Positions 23,624 through 34,639 of a DNA stretch of 64,000 bases are shown piece after piece. Positions within the stretch are counted from its first letter, which is position 1. Each line of letters begins with the position of its first letter. The notes under the pieces are model-generated. The model was given only the letters and a program-made list of their open reading frames with translations. It was not told the origin of the DNA and did no database searches. The position numbers and the translations under genes are program-made. Source of the stretch: Paramarasmius palmivorus (Eukaryota; Basidiomycota; Agaricomycetes; Agaricales; Marasmiaceae); NCBI GenBank assembly GCA_037176845.1, contig JAYKXP010000092.1, forward strand, positions 124,001 through 188,000, written 5' to 3'.

Positions 23624-24021
23624 TGACGACTTGGATAGAGATATGGAATGGGAGCAGAAAGAATGTGGCGGCCCAGAGCCACCGATAAATCAAACAATCA
23701 TTGTGGGAACCTCTATCCAGAAAAGGATGCCATGTGTCACCAAGGCAACGTATGTTGAAATTCTTTTCCTCTGCTCCTTCTCATCCAAGTCTCAGCCGTT
23801 AGCCCGTCCGGTGCGTTTACACTCCATAGCACCCTTTCATCCACTTGAATACTCTTTTCAATGGGCTTATCGCACACTCTGTTGTACTCGAAGCCCGGGA
23901 ATAACGGAGTGGACGAACCAAACAAACAACTTTGAAATTCCCCTTCCTCCTTTGTCATTTGACACTTTTCATCTGATTTCTGTTTCTGGAAACACATACT
24001 GATAGCTCCGACAGTGTACGG
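23624..24021. promoter_or_regulatory. Shared divergent promoter inside the transposon
   Basis: This 398-bp region lies between the divergent starts of the unknown gene (-) and the TET/JBP gene (+). I identify no specific motif with confidence. Confidence 0.35.
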
Positions 24022-25504
24022 ATGGCATCGGCTGCAGATATTCAGCCGTTCACGCTCTCCGCGTCTATCGACCTTGAGCCACTCGTCCAGCTGGCGTTTA
24101 CAAACCAAGACGCTGTAGATCCAATATTTTCAGAATCTCCACTCAGCTCACCCCCACACTCTCCATTACCACCAAACTTCTCCGATTCCTCAACTTCTAC
24201 TCCTCTCCCCGGTCCGTCATCGATTGCCGAAACTACGCAAGCGCAAAGTCGATCAAAGCAGCGTAGCAAGGAGCTCCGGAAGCGAAAACGTGAGGCCGAG
24301 AAAGAAGACGCCACTGCTTACGAGCCGCCACCTCCAACCAAACGCCGACATATCGAACCAGGCATTGAACGTTGCCAGGTGGTGCAACTCGACGTCAGTC
24401 GATTTCGTGCATCTGGAAACGGCTTCACGGGCCACCACTCCCGCACCGGCTATCAGCCTGGAGAGTATACCTTGAGGGAGATGGTTGGCCCCAACTCGCG
24501 TTTCAAGTTCAATCTTCTTCAGTGGAATGGATCGTAAGTACTTTACCCTACGGAACTATGTGCCTCAAACTAATTCTTGTCAGGTTTACTCTACCAATCG
24601 TCGATCAGACGCGCCGAATATGGGTGATCTGCATCAGTAATCCCCGAGATAAGGAGTGGGGTGCCGTAACTACGAGGGCCGCCGACAAGCTGATGAAGCT
24701 ACGTTCCAGAGTCGCGTTTACAACTAAACAGAAGAGCGGAAGTCGAAGAGGTCAACTCTTCACTCTCAATACCGGTGTTGTCAATGGGCTGGGTCTCAAG
24801 GTTAGTGACATTTATTGGGGCACTACGTACTGAGCTTAACACTGCGTTAGGCTCCTATCACCAGAAAGCAGGCAAACAAGAAGAGTTCTGCTGTCGTCGA
24901 CGAGCTTCTTGCAGATGCTGATTTTCGCCGGATTGCTGGACACGGCTCAGGCGCGTTTCGGACGTGGCAGGAGAACATCTGGCAGAGCTACGCTCAGAAC
25001 AAGAAGGACTTACAGGCTCATGATGCCTCCCTGTGCTGGAACTATAACAACAGCATTTTTGCCGCCGCCGCGTTCAATTTTGGACCGCGAGTAGTTTCTC
25101 TTGATCATGTTGATTTTGAAAACCGCCCCGATGGGTTTTGTGCAGTCACCGCTCTTTGTCCGAGCGAGGGCGGGTACGACTACAAAACTGGCGGCCACCT
25201 TATCTTATGGGACCTACACCTAGTGGTCGAGTTTCCCCCAGGCACTACTATTCTTTTACCGTCGGCCATTCTTCGTCACTCTAATGTATCTATTGGTGCA
25301 AACGAGCATCGCATGTCCTTTGCGCAATACTCGTCGGGGCATCTGTTCCGGTTCGTTGAACGTGGGTTTAGAACGGAAGAGGATTTTTTTGCTTCTCTTA
25401 CACCGCGAGACAGAAAGTATGAAGAAGAGAGGGATGGTCGCCGATGGAAGGAGTCACTGAATAACTTTGCTACTTTAGATGATGTTTTGAATGATCGCAT
25501 GTAG
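24022..25504 (+). CDS. TET/JBP-family 2-oxoglutarate/Fe(II) dioxygenase (transposon cargo)
   Basis: The predicted activity is oxidation of 5-methylcytosine or thymine in DNA using 2-oxoglutarate, O2 and Fe(II). Exons are 24022-24533, 24584-24800 and 24851-25504; the last is a continuous 218-codon frame. The N-terminal region is low-complexity and basic (a KRKR-type nuclear signal around residue 100). In the catalytic exon I see the HxD iron motif in SLDHVDFENRPDG, the core strand GGHLILWDLHLVVEFPPGTT, the distal His in LPSAILRHSNVSI, and the Arg in NEHRMSFAQYSSGHLFRF that should bind 2-oxoglutarate. All iron and co-substrate ligands are therefore present. This arrangement matches the fungal TET/JBP group known to travel with KDZ transposons. 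Nuclear location and exact base substrate are inference. Confidence 0.9.
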
Positions 25505-26105
25505 ACATACACAGTCTTGTTGTACTCAATTACTTGGTCAATTGTACGTCCAATGTCCGAAATACTCATGAATCTAACTCAGCTAAGAAGGCAGGTTAAT
25601 GGATACTCTGTCAGCGGTGAGTTTCTCACTGTGTCTGGGTCTTTGAGTTCATCATCGTATGGACTCTATACAGAACGTTCGTTCTCGTTCAGGTTTATAT
25701 TCTTTCAAGTCTAAAGCATGCGGGAAGATGCTCCAGATTGATACTTTGGACAACATTGAACTAATTCATAATATTTGGATGCACCAGAGCTCAATGATTA
25801 TGGCTTGGTTTCAATGATACGGCCCAAAGTGAGGTTTGGTGGTGAGTTTCTCACCATTTTACATGTAGATCACTATTTGCACCTTTGGGTTTGAACCAAA
25901 TTTTTAGAAAAATGATATACATCATGTCAAGGCTTAGTCCATGCAGTTCGCGTACTTTCCTTGCAGTCTGGGGGTCATTGAACCGGACTATAGCAAAATC
26001 TATATGTGTGCGTTTATGCGCGCTAAAGTTCACGGAGCTATTTCCTTTTTTAAAATGAGTCGGATGATCGACAACCGGTTACTGCACTTCCTCTTTTCTG
26101 CCATC
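25505..26105. other. Spacer inside the transposon
   Basis: AT-rich spacer between two plus-strand cargo genes. An open frame from 25941 runs into the next gene and could be an N-terminal extension, but I prefer the ATG at 26106. Confidence 0.35.
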
Positions 26106-27005
26106 ATGCCTCAGAATTCGGAGCTGGAGCCCAACAACGAGAGTGGCCCCTTGGTCGATACCTCGTATATCTATCCTTCCTCTAGTCCTTTACCACCATC
26201 TAGTCCCTTACCACCATCTAGTCCTTTACCACCGTCTAGTCCTTTACCACCGTCTAGTCCGATGGACGAAACACGCGATAAATTCTCCGCTACACTTCTC
26301 AGACCAGTCCTTGTGGGCCGCCATCCAGAAGGACCCTTGACATCGACCTCATTAGACTTGAGCTCATGTCGTAAAGTTCCTGAAGGCGAAACGTGGTACG
26401 CTATTGGTGGGTAGCTTCTTTACCTCCTGCCCTATATGTTATCATTATTTTGTTTTAGATGATGAAGGCAACGAATACACGTTCGCGGAGTGGAATGCAA
26501 TGGAATCCAAGCGCATTCGCGAAGAAGATGAGGAGCGGCGCCGGGTTCGCCGAGCTATCCTTCTTGAACAACATTTTCAAACGGTGGCGCGTCGCGAGCG
26601 TGAAGCGAAGAAACGAGCACGAGAGGAGAGGCGTCGGAAGATGCTGGAAGAACAGGAGAGAATTAGGTTGGAGAAGGCTCGTCTGAAGGAACTGGAAAGG
26701 CAAAGAGCTAAGGCGAAACGAAGTTACAGGCGAAGAGCAGAACAGCTCCGAGAGAAGGCTCGTGAGCGTAAAGCACGGTGCGTGTCCTTTCCGTATTGAA
26801 AGCAGATTCAACTTACACTATAGTTTCTAGACTTCAAACTCAACTGAACTCATTACCAATAGGTGCTCAAGTCGAGCAGATAAACAACCGACGGGAAAAG
26901 CAGCGACAGTATTCTCGTCAGTACCGTGAGACTCACAGGGCAGAAGTGAATGCCAGGGAAAGGCAGCGGAAAGCTCGTATTCGTAGTTCATTATCCAGGG
27001 CATAG
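26106..27005 (+). CDS. Coiled-coil protein with PLPPSSP repeats (transposon cargo)
   Basis: Exons are 26106-26406, 26459-about 26779 and about 26830-27005. The N-terminal part holds about four and a half copies of a 7-residue-based PLPPSSP unit encoded by an 18-bp tandem DNA repeat. After the WYAIDDEGNEYTFAEWNAME segment, the protein is a long, highly charged helix (RIREEDEERRRVRRAILLEQ to KARERKAR), almost certainly a coiled coil or single alpha-helix, and the C-terminus is again Arg/Gln-rich (NARERQRKARIRSSLSRA). Such a basic helix could bind DNA or oligomerise; no domain is recognised. A start further upstream (25941 or about 26056) is possible. Confidence 0.6.
26181..26260 (+). repeat. 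18-bp tandem repeat, about 4.4 copies
   Basis: Unit TCTAGTCCTTTACCACCA with one or two changes per copy, lying in frame within the 26106-27005 gene and encoding the SSPLPP repeat. Confidence 0.9.
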
Positions 27006-27105
27006 TCGTATGAGAACTTGTGTTGATATTGTACCTATCACTCGTTGTATGAAACGAGCATTTGCAATGGATTCCTTTCGGTGTTAGTGTTATCTGGTCA
27101 TACCG

Positions 27106-27738
27106 ATGTATAGGAACATTTCCGGGGGCCGTGGACCATCAAAATGCGATCTACCTTGGCTGTTCCAGCATAGTGCGTTTTCCCATATTCTTGCGGCCAT
27201 GGGAGGCAAAATTAATCTGTACTACAAGGAGTATTCGAGATACGGTACGTAGTCTAGTCACTACTAACATACTTCAAGCTAATATGCACTGTCTTTAGTT
27301 CCAATCAAGCAAGAAGAGTCCGACACTGTGGACCTCTGTTCTGTACCAACCCTCGATGCGGACGATAGTCATTGTCAAGGAGCCGAGTTGGTCAGCATTG
27401 AGGAGATGCGACTCAAGGTACAGGAAGGACGGAGAATGCTAAAGAGGGGAGAGAAAATTGACGCGGAGACAACGGAGTTGATTCGAACATACGACGAAAA
27501 TGAACGAATCGATCAAGAGGCATGGGAGCGTTTCTGTCGTTGGTGGGAGGATCTACAGGCTCGAAGGGAAGCACGAAGGATTGAGCTGTTGGAATTTGAA
27601 GGTGGCGGAGGCAGTGGTGACGACCATGACGGTGGCGACGACCATGGTGACGATGGATCAAAGAAGTTGGACGGTTCAAGGACGGCTCATGAGGCTACTG
27701 CTGATAAATCAACCCACAATGTAGACGGTAGCGCGTAG
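27106..27738 (+). CDS. Small charged protein (transposon cargo)
   Basis: Exons 27106-27244 and 27299-27738 give about 190 residues in one frame. The first exon encodes MYRNISGGRGPSKCDLPWLF and HILAAMGGKINLYYKEYSRY; the second encodes VPIKQEESDTVDLCSVPT, a charged helix with ERIDQEAWERFCRWWEDLQA, and a Gly/Asp/His-rich tail. The VPIKQEESD stretch resembles a sumoylation consensus, but this is only a short match. I recognise no family. It ends 98 bp from the convergent stop of the transposase. The start ATG at 27106 is the one that keeps the first exon open and in phase; an additional upstream exon is possible. Confidence 0.55.
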
Positions 27739-27835
27739 TAAAAGTATTTCTTGAAACTCTTTCATTCAAGCTATTTCAATCATTACATTCTAACTTCGTA
27801 ATACAACTATTGAGTTTTACAGAAAAAAAAAACCA

Positions 27836-30800
27836 TTAATCTAGTCGTTCCCAAAAGGCTTGAAGCCCTTCAAGATCTTGTTCCGTGGCTTCATCCAACA
27901 AGTGAAGATCGACGTCCGCGTCGGAAGATACAAATTCCGGCGGTAGTACTTCGGGTACCTTGAGGGTCTCGGAGCCGCCATCTCGTGTTAGCCCCAAAAT
28001 GCTGACTGCCCAATCTGGCAAAGGCACTGAGTCTGTGAGAGCGGGATTGCGACCTACACGTTCCCCTGGAATGAGATCCAATTCCGGTAGCTGGGCTTGG
28101 TTCTCTAGACAATGATTGATATTCAATCAGAATAACAGTAGTACTTGTAGTATAGAAACTAACCTTTGAGTTGAAGTAACTGTGCAGTCTGAGCAAGCCG
28201 TGACGCAATTCGTCCGTGAATTTGTAGGCGATACTTATGCCGGCGTTGGAGCTCCGAAGCCAGTTCAAAATTAGTCGTTTGCAGTGCTTGAATTGCCAAG
28301 TGATAATCCGCGTGATCGTCCAACATGAATGTCACAAGGCGTTTCGCTTCAACGTGCAAGCGCTTGATCTCCTCATGTGCACGTAGTATGGAGAAATGCA
28401 GCCGCACCACTTCTCGTTTTTCCGGATCCGCCCAAGGTGTTTTGGAAAGGTCGAGATGCGTGTCTTTTAGCAGATCAAGTTCTGCAACTGTAACGAGGTG
28501 GATAATTTCCTCCCATGCCAATGTACGCTTCTTTGGACGCATCTGAAGTGCAACAGCGTTATATCGGGCTAAAGCCTTCTTAATGGCTTCGGATCGGGCG
28601 CGCAGGGCTTGAGTTATCTTGTCCCGCTGTTTGTATCCTAAATTTTTGATGAATGATAGAATTTGATCAATAAGGTTACCACATACCGATGCCATCCATG
28701 TCAAGTTTGGTTAACTCAAATAGTCGCGCAACAACAACCAGTTCAAGCTCTTCCAATGCATTCCGATACCGTCGCTCCACCTTGAGCTTCATTGCCTCCT
28801 GATACTCGCTTGAATCTCTTGTCCATCGTTCTCGAGGATTGGCATCCTCAAATCGAAGTAGAGCCTCTTGCGCGGTCTGGAACTTATCGTAATTGATGCG
28901 GTCGCGCGTTCGCGAGGCGGCTATCTGTTCTGCGGAATGGGCGGATCGATTCTTAGACATACTGAGGAAAGCCTCATGGGCTGTGTCGGCACTTTCTCTG
29001 ATGGAACATCAGAAATGGGCACTCCTAAGTTGGTACGTACTTACTTTGTTTTCCAGAACCGTTCCAAAAGCTCGGCATAGTCTATCTTTTCCGATATTTC
29101 GGGTGGCTCAGGGAAGTTACGGTTCTCGAAGTGCTCCCGTTCGCTAGCCAGAAGATCTTCGCAGGTAGCAGGGGTCATCTCAAATCTCTTGAGAGACTCA
29201 TGATATGTGTGCGTGTCCTCCAAGAGGCGCTGTACGACTCGCCGATACGTTTGATAAATGAAATTTCCTTGTCAAGTGTAAATTCAAATGCCTGCCTGAG
29301 ATTAAGCTACTCACCTGATAGGGCATGTTTATCGTCATCATTGAAATGAAAATGTTGCAAAAGGAGCTGTCGTCGATGAAAATAGGTCGCTAGCCGAGTC
29401 AAGGATGCCAGCCAGTTAGAACGTGAGAAGAATCGTTCACATTCCTCGAAGTCTTCAATGCCAACGCCCAACCGGTATTGGGGATGCCAGCATAACTGAC
29501 ACTTTCTGTTGTGAGCATGTCCGTGGAAGGCCGGGACTACTCCAGTGAGGCGTGTGTGTTTGACCTTACTTCCAAGACGACTGCGGGTTAATGTCTTGAA
29601 AAACGCACACATGATATCATATGCAACGCAAAGATCTAAGCCGAAGTCGTCCATCAAACGATTGACAATCGCCAGGGGATACTTCATCCTATCGTAGAGA
29701 TGAAAAAAAAAGTCTGAACGGTAAAACAATCACTCACAGTTCCCCACTCCGTCGCATATCGCACATGGCCAAGAGGTGTCCATGACGACAAACCGCCAGA
29801 AATACCCCGGAGATGGCAAAGAAAGCGAACATCTTCTTGCGCGACTCGGGGCCTGCATTTTTCCATCGGTCTACACAGGTGTCAACGCAAGCTGTAAGGT
29901 CCTCAGTTTCGTTGACGTTGAGCCACGGGATATCCTCATCCTTTGCAGCCTGAAGGTCAGGATATACGGCGTCGGCAGTTTGGACCACCCCATTGGACGA
30001 TTGGGCTTTCTTTCCTCGCTGGGTGTTATTGTTGAGATGTTATTTTTGAAACATCCACATGGTACGTACCTTATTCTGGGAGTTGGCAACTTCATCTTGA
30101 AATTGATCAACTTCTTCGGCCTCGACCCACCGATAATCGGGTAGCTGGCGTGAATCCTCTCGAGTGTTGCCGTACTTGAACGATTCATCTACCATCTTCA
30201 GCGAATTGTTGCCGTCTATCGCCATGAGCATAGAAGGAACTAGCCGTGGCTCATCCTTCAATGCATATCGACACGGGGGGCATACTGTATCAAAGAACGC
30301 TTGCCGTGACTGTCGGCCGAGGGCCTTGGTACATTCCGAATCAACTTCCCGAATGATCATAAGGTATGTGTCGTAAGCCGCTCGGAGTTGATTTTCAAGG
30401 TGCGAATCACGCGGTATCTGTTGGCTGTGTAAAACGCACTGTTGAATTCTTATGTTCGTGATCCTACCTGGTGTATGTGCTGTAGGGCTTTCGAGAGCGC
30501 GTCGATACTCAGTTTATTACAAACTCGATGCAATTGCCTATATATTTCGAACAGGGAAATAGGGAATCCCATCGACACATGCTCAGGACTGGCTCCTATG
30601 ATACCATGGCGGACAAGACTTTCATTGGTGCTAAAGACATCACTGGAGACCTGGAACAGGGTTCGATTGCCGTTGACTAGTGACAAGGTTTAGTGATGAA
30701 CTTATGGAAATATCGTTTCGACCTACAATTGAAATCCATGATGTGTAACTCCCATTCCGGCTGCGAGGTTGTGTTTTCAGGTGGGCCATGAGCCTTGAAA

Positions 30801-31401
30801 GCCAGATACGCCTTTGCGAGATGTGGAAGTTGTTCTTGCCAAGATTTCGTCTGCTTCTCTATCCGGTCGCTTCGGGTACGGGAGTCGGAGAGTCTGGAAC
30901 GTGTTTAGATATCAGACTGGAGTTGCGAAAGAGGCGACGTACCGGGTAAATTTGTCGCTGAATGATCTCAAGAAGTTATGATACCCGTACTCGCCGCCCT
31001 CATGACTCATCGTTACTGCCTCTTCTCCAGGTGGAAACGTCGGGGGTGGTTGCGATTGGTTCGGCATATCCACCCATTCTTCATCGTCCTCGGCCTGAGC
31101 GTTGTAGATAGGTATTGAACCGTTGTCGTCCGAGTCAGAGAAATCAGCCGGTGCATTGTCGACGCCATTACTTTCGGTGGGGTGCGGATCGATATCGTCT
31201 CTCTGTTGGAATGATAAAGCTGTGGTTCTCTGTCAGAAATATGTATTCCAGGCTCGGCGAGGACTTACTATTGAAAAGAGCTTGATGTCGAGAGCGATCT
31301 GATATGTACCGTTCCTCGTATTTGTCAATGCCTGCACGCCGTATGGTATCCGATCCATCTACACCACCATAGTGTATTGTCATGCGCTTTCGTTTGCCCA
31401 T
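27836..31401 (-). CDS. KDZ-superfamily transposase
   Basis: This multi-exon gene starts at 31401 (MGKRKRMTIHYGGVDGSDTI) and stops at 27836. It has the hallmarks of Kyakuja-Dileera-Zisupton transposases of mushrooms. The N-terminal cysteine-cluster region contains SLVRHGIIGASPEHVSMGFP. The first catalytic Asp is expected in SMLMAIDGNNSLKMVD, preceded by FFDTVCPPCRYALKDEPRLV. AISGVFLAVCRHGHLLAMCD is followed by the second Asp in VAYDIMCAFFKTL. The Cys/His set is VVPAFHGHAHNRKCQLCW, and the Glu is in GVGIEDFEECERFFSRSNWL. C-terminal helices end in a short acidic tail. I saw no frame break in these conserved blocks, so an active enzyme is plausible. It occupies the right part of the element and reads inward from the right repeat. 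Confidence 0.92.
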
Positions 31402-31485
31402 CTACTTTATGACAGGTGCAGGGGATGTGATGAGTACGAAAAAAAGGGAGATTGGCTGACATAAACAGAGTCGTCGTACCAATAG

Positions 31486-31669
31486 GAAGGGAGAGGCGCC
31501 CAAAAAAAATAGAGCCGTCGCGGGGAAGGCAGACTTAGGGTTTTTAGGTCAGAGCTGCCCGCGGATGTTACCCGCGGATGAACAAAACGCGGGCAAAAAC
31601 ACAACTTTGTTGGATTAGATGGCCCTGACGCGTCAACTAATTTGTTGATTACGGTGGGAACCTTAGGTG
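31486..31669 (-). repeat. Right terminal inverted repeat of the KDZ transposon
   Basis: This is the reverse complement of the left repeat with few changes: one substitution near the CCTTCCCCGCG segment, then divergence around a T-rich run. It also carries the doubled CATCCGCGGG motif. Confidence 0.93.
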
Positions 31670-31676
31670 CTGAAGT
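31670..31676. repeat. Right target-site duplication, CTGAAGT
   Basis: Exact copy of 19397-19403, directly adjacent to the right inverted repeat. Confidence 0.88.
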
Positions 31677-32693
31677 AGAGATCGGTCACCATATTCACCA
31701 AAATGATGTGAGCATACCTTTATAGTCCCGACGCGACCTTAGCACCTATCGGAAGTGTTCGAGAATCATAATTTGGGTGAAAGGCTTGACGAGTATTTTC
31801 GTAGAGAAGACCAAAACTGGGTGCTTGAAGGGTGGTTGCTCAGGCTGCAGTGACGTGGATCCTCCGAGAATTTACACTATACGTATAGCCCCATAGAAAT
31901 GGAAAGGCCGCTATTGCTCAGCCAGTCGTATCCGGAGCCTTGACCATCAGCGTGTTGAGGAAGAAGATAGCGGATGAAGAACCTAGCGGACAGGCGGTCG
32001 GCTGCCGGCGAGATTGTGTAGCCCTAACCCTAGCGCTTGGAAAAGTTTTTCTTCTTGGCATCTCTCACTTCGACTCCCATCATTCCCATGATGGAATCGC
32101 CACAGCTGTTCCTCTTTCGCATCTGCTAGCAGTCATTGGCATGAGATAGGAACTCCAGGTCGAGAGCTAGATGCTCAATCTAAGCTTCCGTCTGGATTTG
32201 CCGACCATCCATACGACGGTGTAACCCATATTGATCCACATACTGTGCAGGGCTTACAACTGGCAGGGAAAGGCAGTGGCTTTGGCCCTCGAACTAGATA
32301 TGAAAGCGCATTGCAGGACACTTCTGGTTTTGCTATTGATCCGCGCTGCCCGCCTGCGGTGTGTTTGTCGGTTGTCCTAATATCCCTGGCTTCCGGCCGC
32401 GCTCATACGCATGCGTTTCTTGGTATCTATAATGCAGCGTTGACACCCTTCAACGACCGGTAACAATGAATTCAACTCGACTTGATCATCATTCCAGGCA
32501 CCTAGTCTCACCCGCACAGTTAATGGCACTCTGTGGCAAAATGCAGTTGTACTCATCTGTTCCAGTGCGATCAGTTTCATCTTCCCGCGATGGCCACAGT
32601 ATACCTTGATGGAGGGCTAGATATTATAAGATGAAGAGTGTTTTTGTTTTATTCCCTCTCGCAACCCTCTCGCGCTTCACGGTTATCCCATCA
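31677..32693. other. Right flank of the transposon, no supported gene
   Basis: Short open frames only. A CCCTAACCCTAG string near 32021-32032 resembles under two telomere units and is too short to interpret. Confidence 0.35.
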
Positions 32694-34639
32694 ATGTCTA
32701 GCACTCGCCTCGATTCCCAGAACACGACAGGACATGCTTTGATTGGAATCATGATTGCATCCTGGTGGGTACTGTGCCCATACCATCTCACTTTCGAATA
32801 TCATGTTATTGAATTCTTTTCAGCCTCTATGGAGTTACAGCACTTCAAATCTGGCATTACTTTCGGAGCTATAACGATCGTTTTCTTATCCGAGCCATGG
32901 TAAGTGTAGGATCTGGCATGCTGGAAAACCTGTGCTCTAATGTTTCTCAGGTCATGGCTCTGGCGTTTGTCACTCTCCATCATTCTGGCGGACGTCGACT
33001 AATACCTCCTTATAGTGTCCTCGGGATAGGATTTGAGTTGGCGTCTATGCATGCAATATATCATCGCGTGGTTGTGAATCCTGGCAATCCGGGTACTTTT
33101 GCCTGGTTCGTAGACAACATTTAGTTCACTGGACATTACACGGCTAACATCCGTGCTACAATAGGACTGACCTTGTGAGAGGATTCATGATATTGTTTCA
33201 ATAATCACTGAACAAATTCTCACAGGCATCGATACCTCTGACTGTAGGAGTCCTGTCTTCATCAGTAGCAAGACTCTTAAACATATATCTCAGGCTGGTA
33301 TTCGTACTATCGTACACCTGTTCTATGCCGTACGAATTCATTTGCGTGAGCGTTCGTATGTGGTGCTAGCGATGCGTATTTATTAATGACCGACAGTTAG
33401 CCATCAAAGGGATTGGGTCACCCCATCGGTATTGGTACGTTGTTCAAGTTGCTCCCACATGCTCATGATAACCGTGATAGGGCTCTCTAGTGCGTGCTCA
33501 AGGTCGTTGAAATCGGTGGGCTGGTTTCAGAACATGTTATAAGCTTACTGATTGCTAAACGAGCCCCTCTTCTTATAGGATTAGCCATTAGTACGTCGCC
33601 TTTGGTTCTAGGTTGATGAATGCTAACACTCGCTGTCACGGTGCAGCCGCCACGATCAGAGTGTGAGTGGCGATCATATTTTTTTTTGACTTCCTACTTA
33701 TCTTTACAGCGCGCAAACACGATCTTTCGAAGGCGTCCTGGGGAGTTATCCAGTATTGGTGATTCTATTTTCACTATCGTTTGGGCATTCGAGTGTTTAC
33801 GAAGTGATTCACAGACAGTAACTCTGGCTAGCCTCTCATTCCTGATCGCGAGCGATGTGATATCCACTTTGGTGTTATCGTACTACCTTCATATATGCCG
33901 TTCAGGTGTAAAGAAGTGAGCCTACTCTCCAATATTCCTGAAACACTGCTCTTCTTTTATGTCTAACTGCCTTCTCTTGTTAGAACAGACACCCTTATTA
34001 ACCGGCTCATCCTTTATACCATTAATAATGGTGCCCTGACTACGTGCGTTAAACATTTCGCTTTGTGACTACGCCGGCGCCCAGCTGAAGAAATCACTAG
34101 TGCGGCCAGTATCGCGGTTATGATCTTTGTGCGCCGTTTGCTCAGTTCCTCGTCCTGCTCTCTGATACATGTGCCTCTAGCTCACATCCCACAGTCTCAT
34201 ATACTATGTCATTTACATGACAGTTGCTCACTGTAGTGGCTCTCTCCGTTTTGATTGCGATGTTACTCTAACCTTATGTTGTTCTACAGTATACATCGGT
34301 TCACTTTTGTCAACGTTGGTCCCGAATTTGATTCTTGTAATAATGATTAATCGTCAATATAGCCTCAACTCCCGGGACCAAATTGTGAACTCGAGAAAAC
34401 ATATCACAATTGATACTGTGGAGCTCGGGAGCCTTCAATTTGCGAATGGATGGATTGCATCTACCAATGCCGGGACAAATGCCACAAAGGCTGGGGAGAT
34501 CAAGGTGACTCGTATGGTCAACGTAGGGGTGTGGGACACTGGGCTAACACAGCTTTATAAGACTCCAGTTCAGGTACTAGTTGAAACTCAAGTAGAATCG
34601 GAAGATCCAAATCGTGATCGTAAGGTAACTGTCACTTAA
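32694..34639 (+). CDS. DUF6534-like 7-TM membrane protein, doubtful integrity
   Basis: The start MSSTRLDSQNTTGHALIGIM and the next exon CLYGVTALQIWHYFRSYNDR match the N-terminal pattern of a mushroom 7-TM family. Further on, TLASLSFLIASDVISTLVLS, YYLHICRSGVKKTDTLINRL and ILYTINNGALTT are the conserved central block, and VYIGSLLSTLNSRDQIVNSR is the usual C-terminal signature, followed by a hydrophilic tail to the stop at 34637-34639. Between about 33000 and 33800 and again around 34050-34250 I could not connect the hydrophobic segments in a clean frame, so the gene may be decaying. The function is unknown. A similar but cleaner gene lies at 61105-62469. Confidence 0.6.

Larger units (their letters stand above)
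19404..31669. mobile_element. Complete KDZ-superfamily DNA transposon carrying a TET/JBP dioxygenase
   Basis: The 12,266-bp element is bounded by inverted repeats at 19404-19586 and 31486-31669, which both begin CACCTAAGGTTCCCACCG when read inward. It is flanked by the direct repeat CTGAAGT at 19397-19403 and 31670-31676, as expected for a target-site duplication. Inside are six genes: HMG-box-like (-), unknown Ser/Thr/Pro-rich (-), TET/JBP dioxygenase (+), two charged/coiled-coil proteins (+,+) and a KDZ transposase (-). The Kyakuja-Dileera-Zisupton superfamily and its link with TET/JBP genes in mushrooms are established knowledge; the boundaries and gene set here are read directly. The repeats differ at only a few positions over the first 165 bp, and I saw no frame breaks in its genes, so it looks young and possibly still active. 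Confidence 0.93.

Noticed and set aside
32021..32032. CCCTAACCCTAG, resembling fungal telomere repeat
   Set aside because: Under two units, within ordinary gene-containing DNA; chance is enough to explain it.
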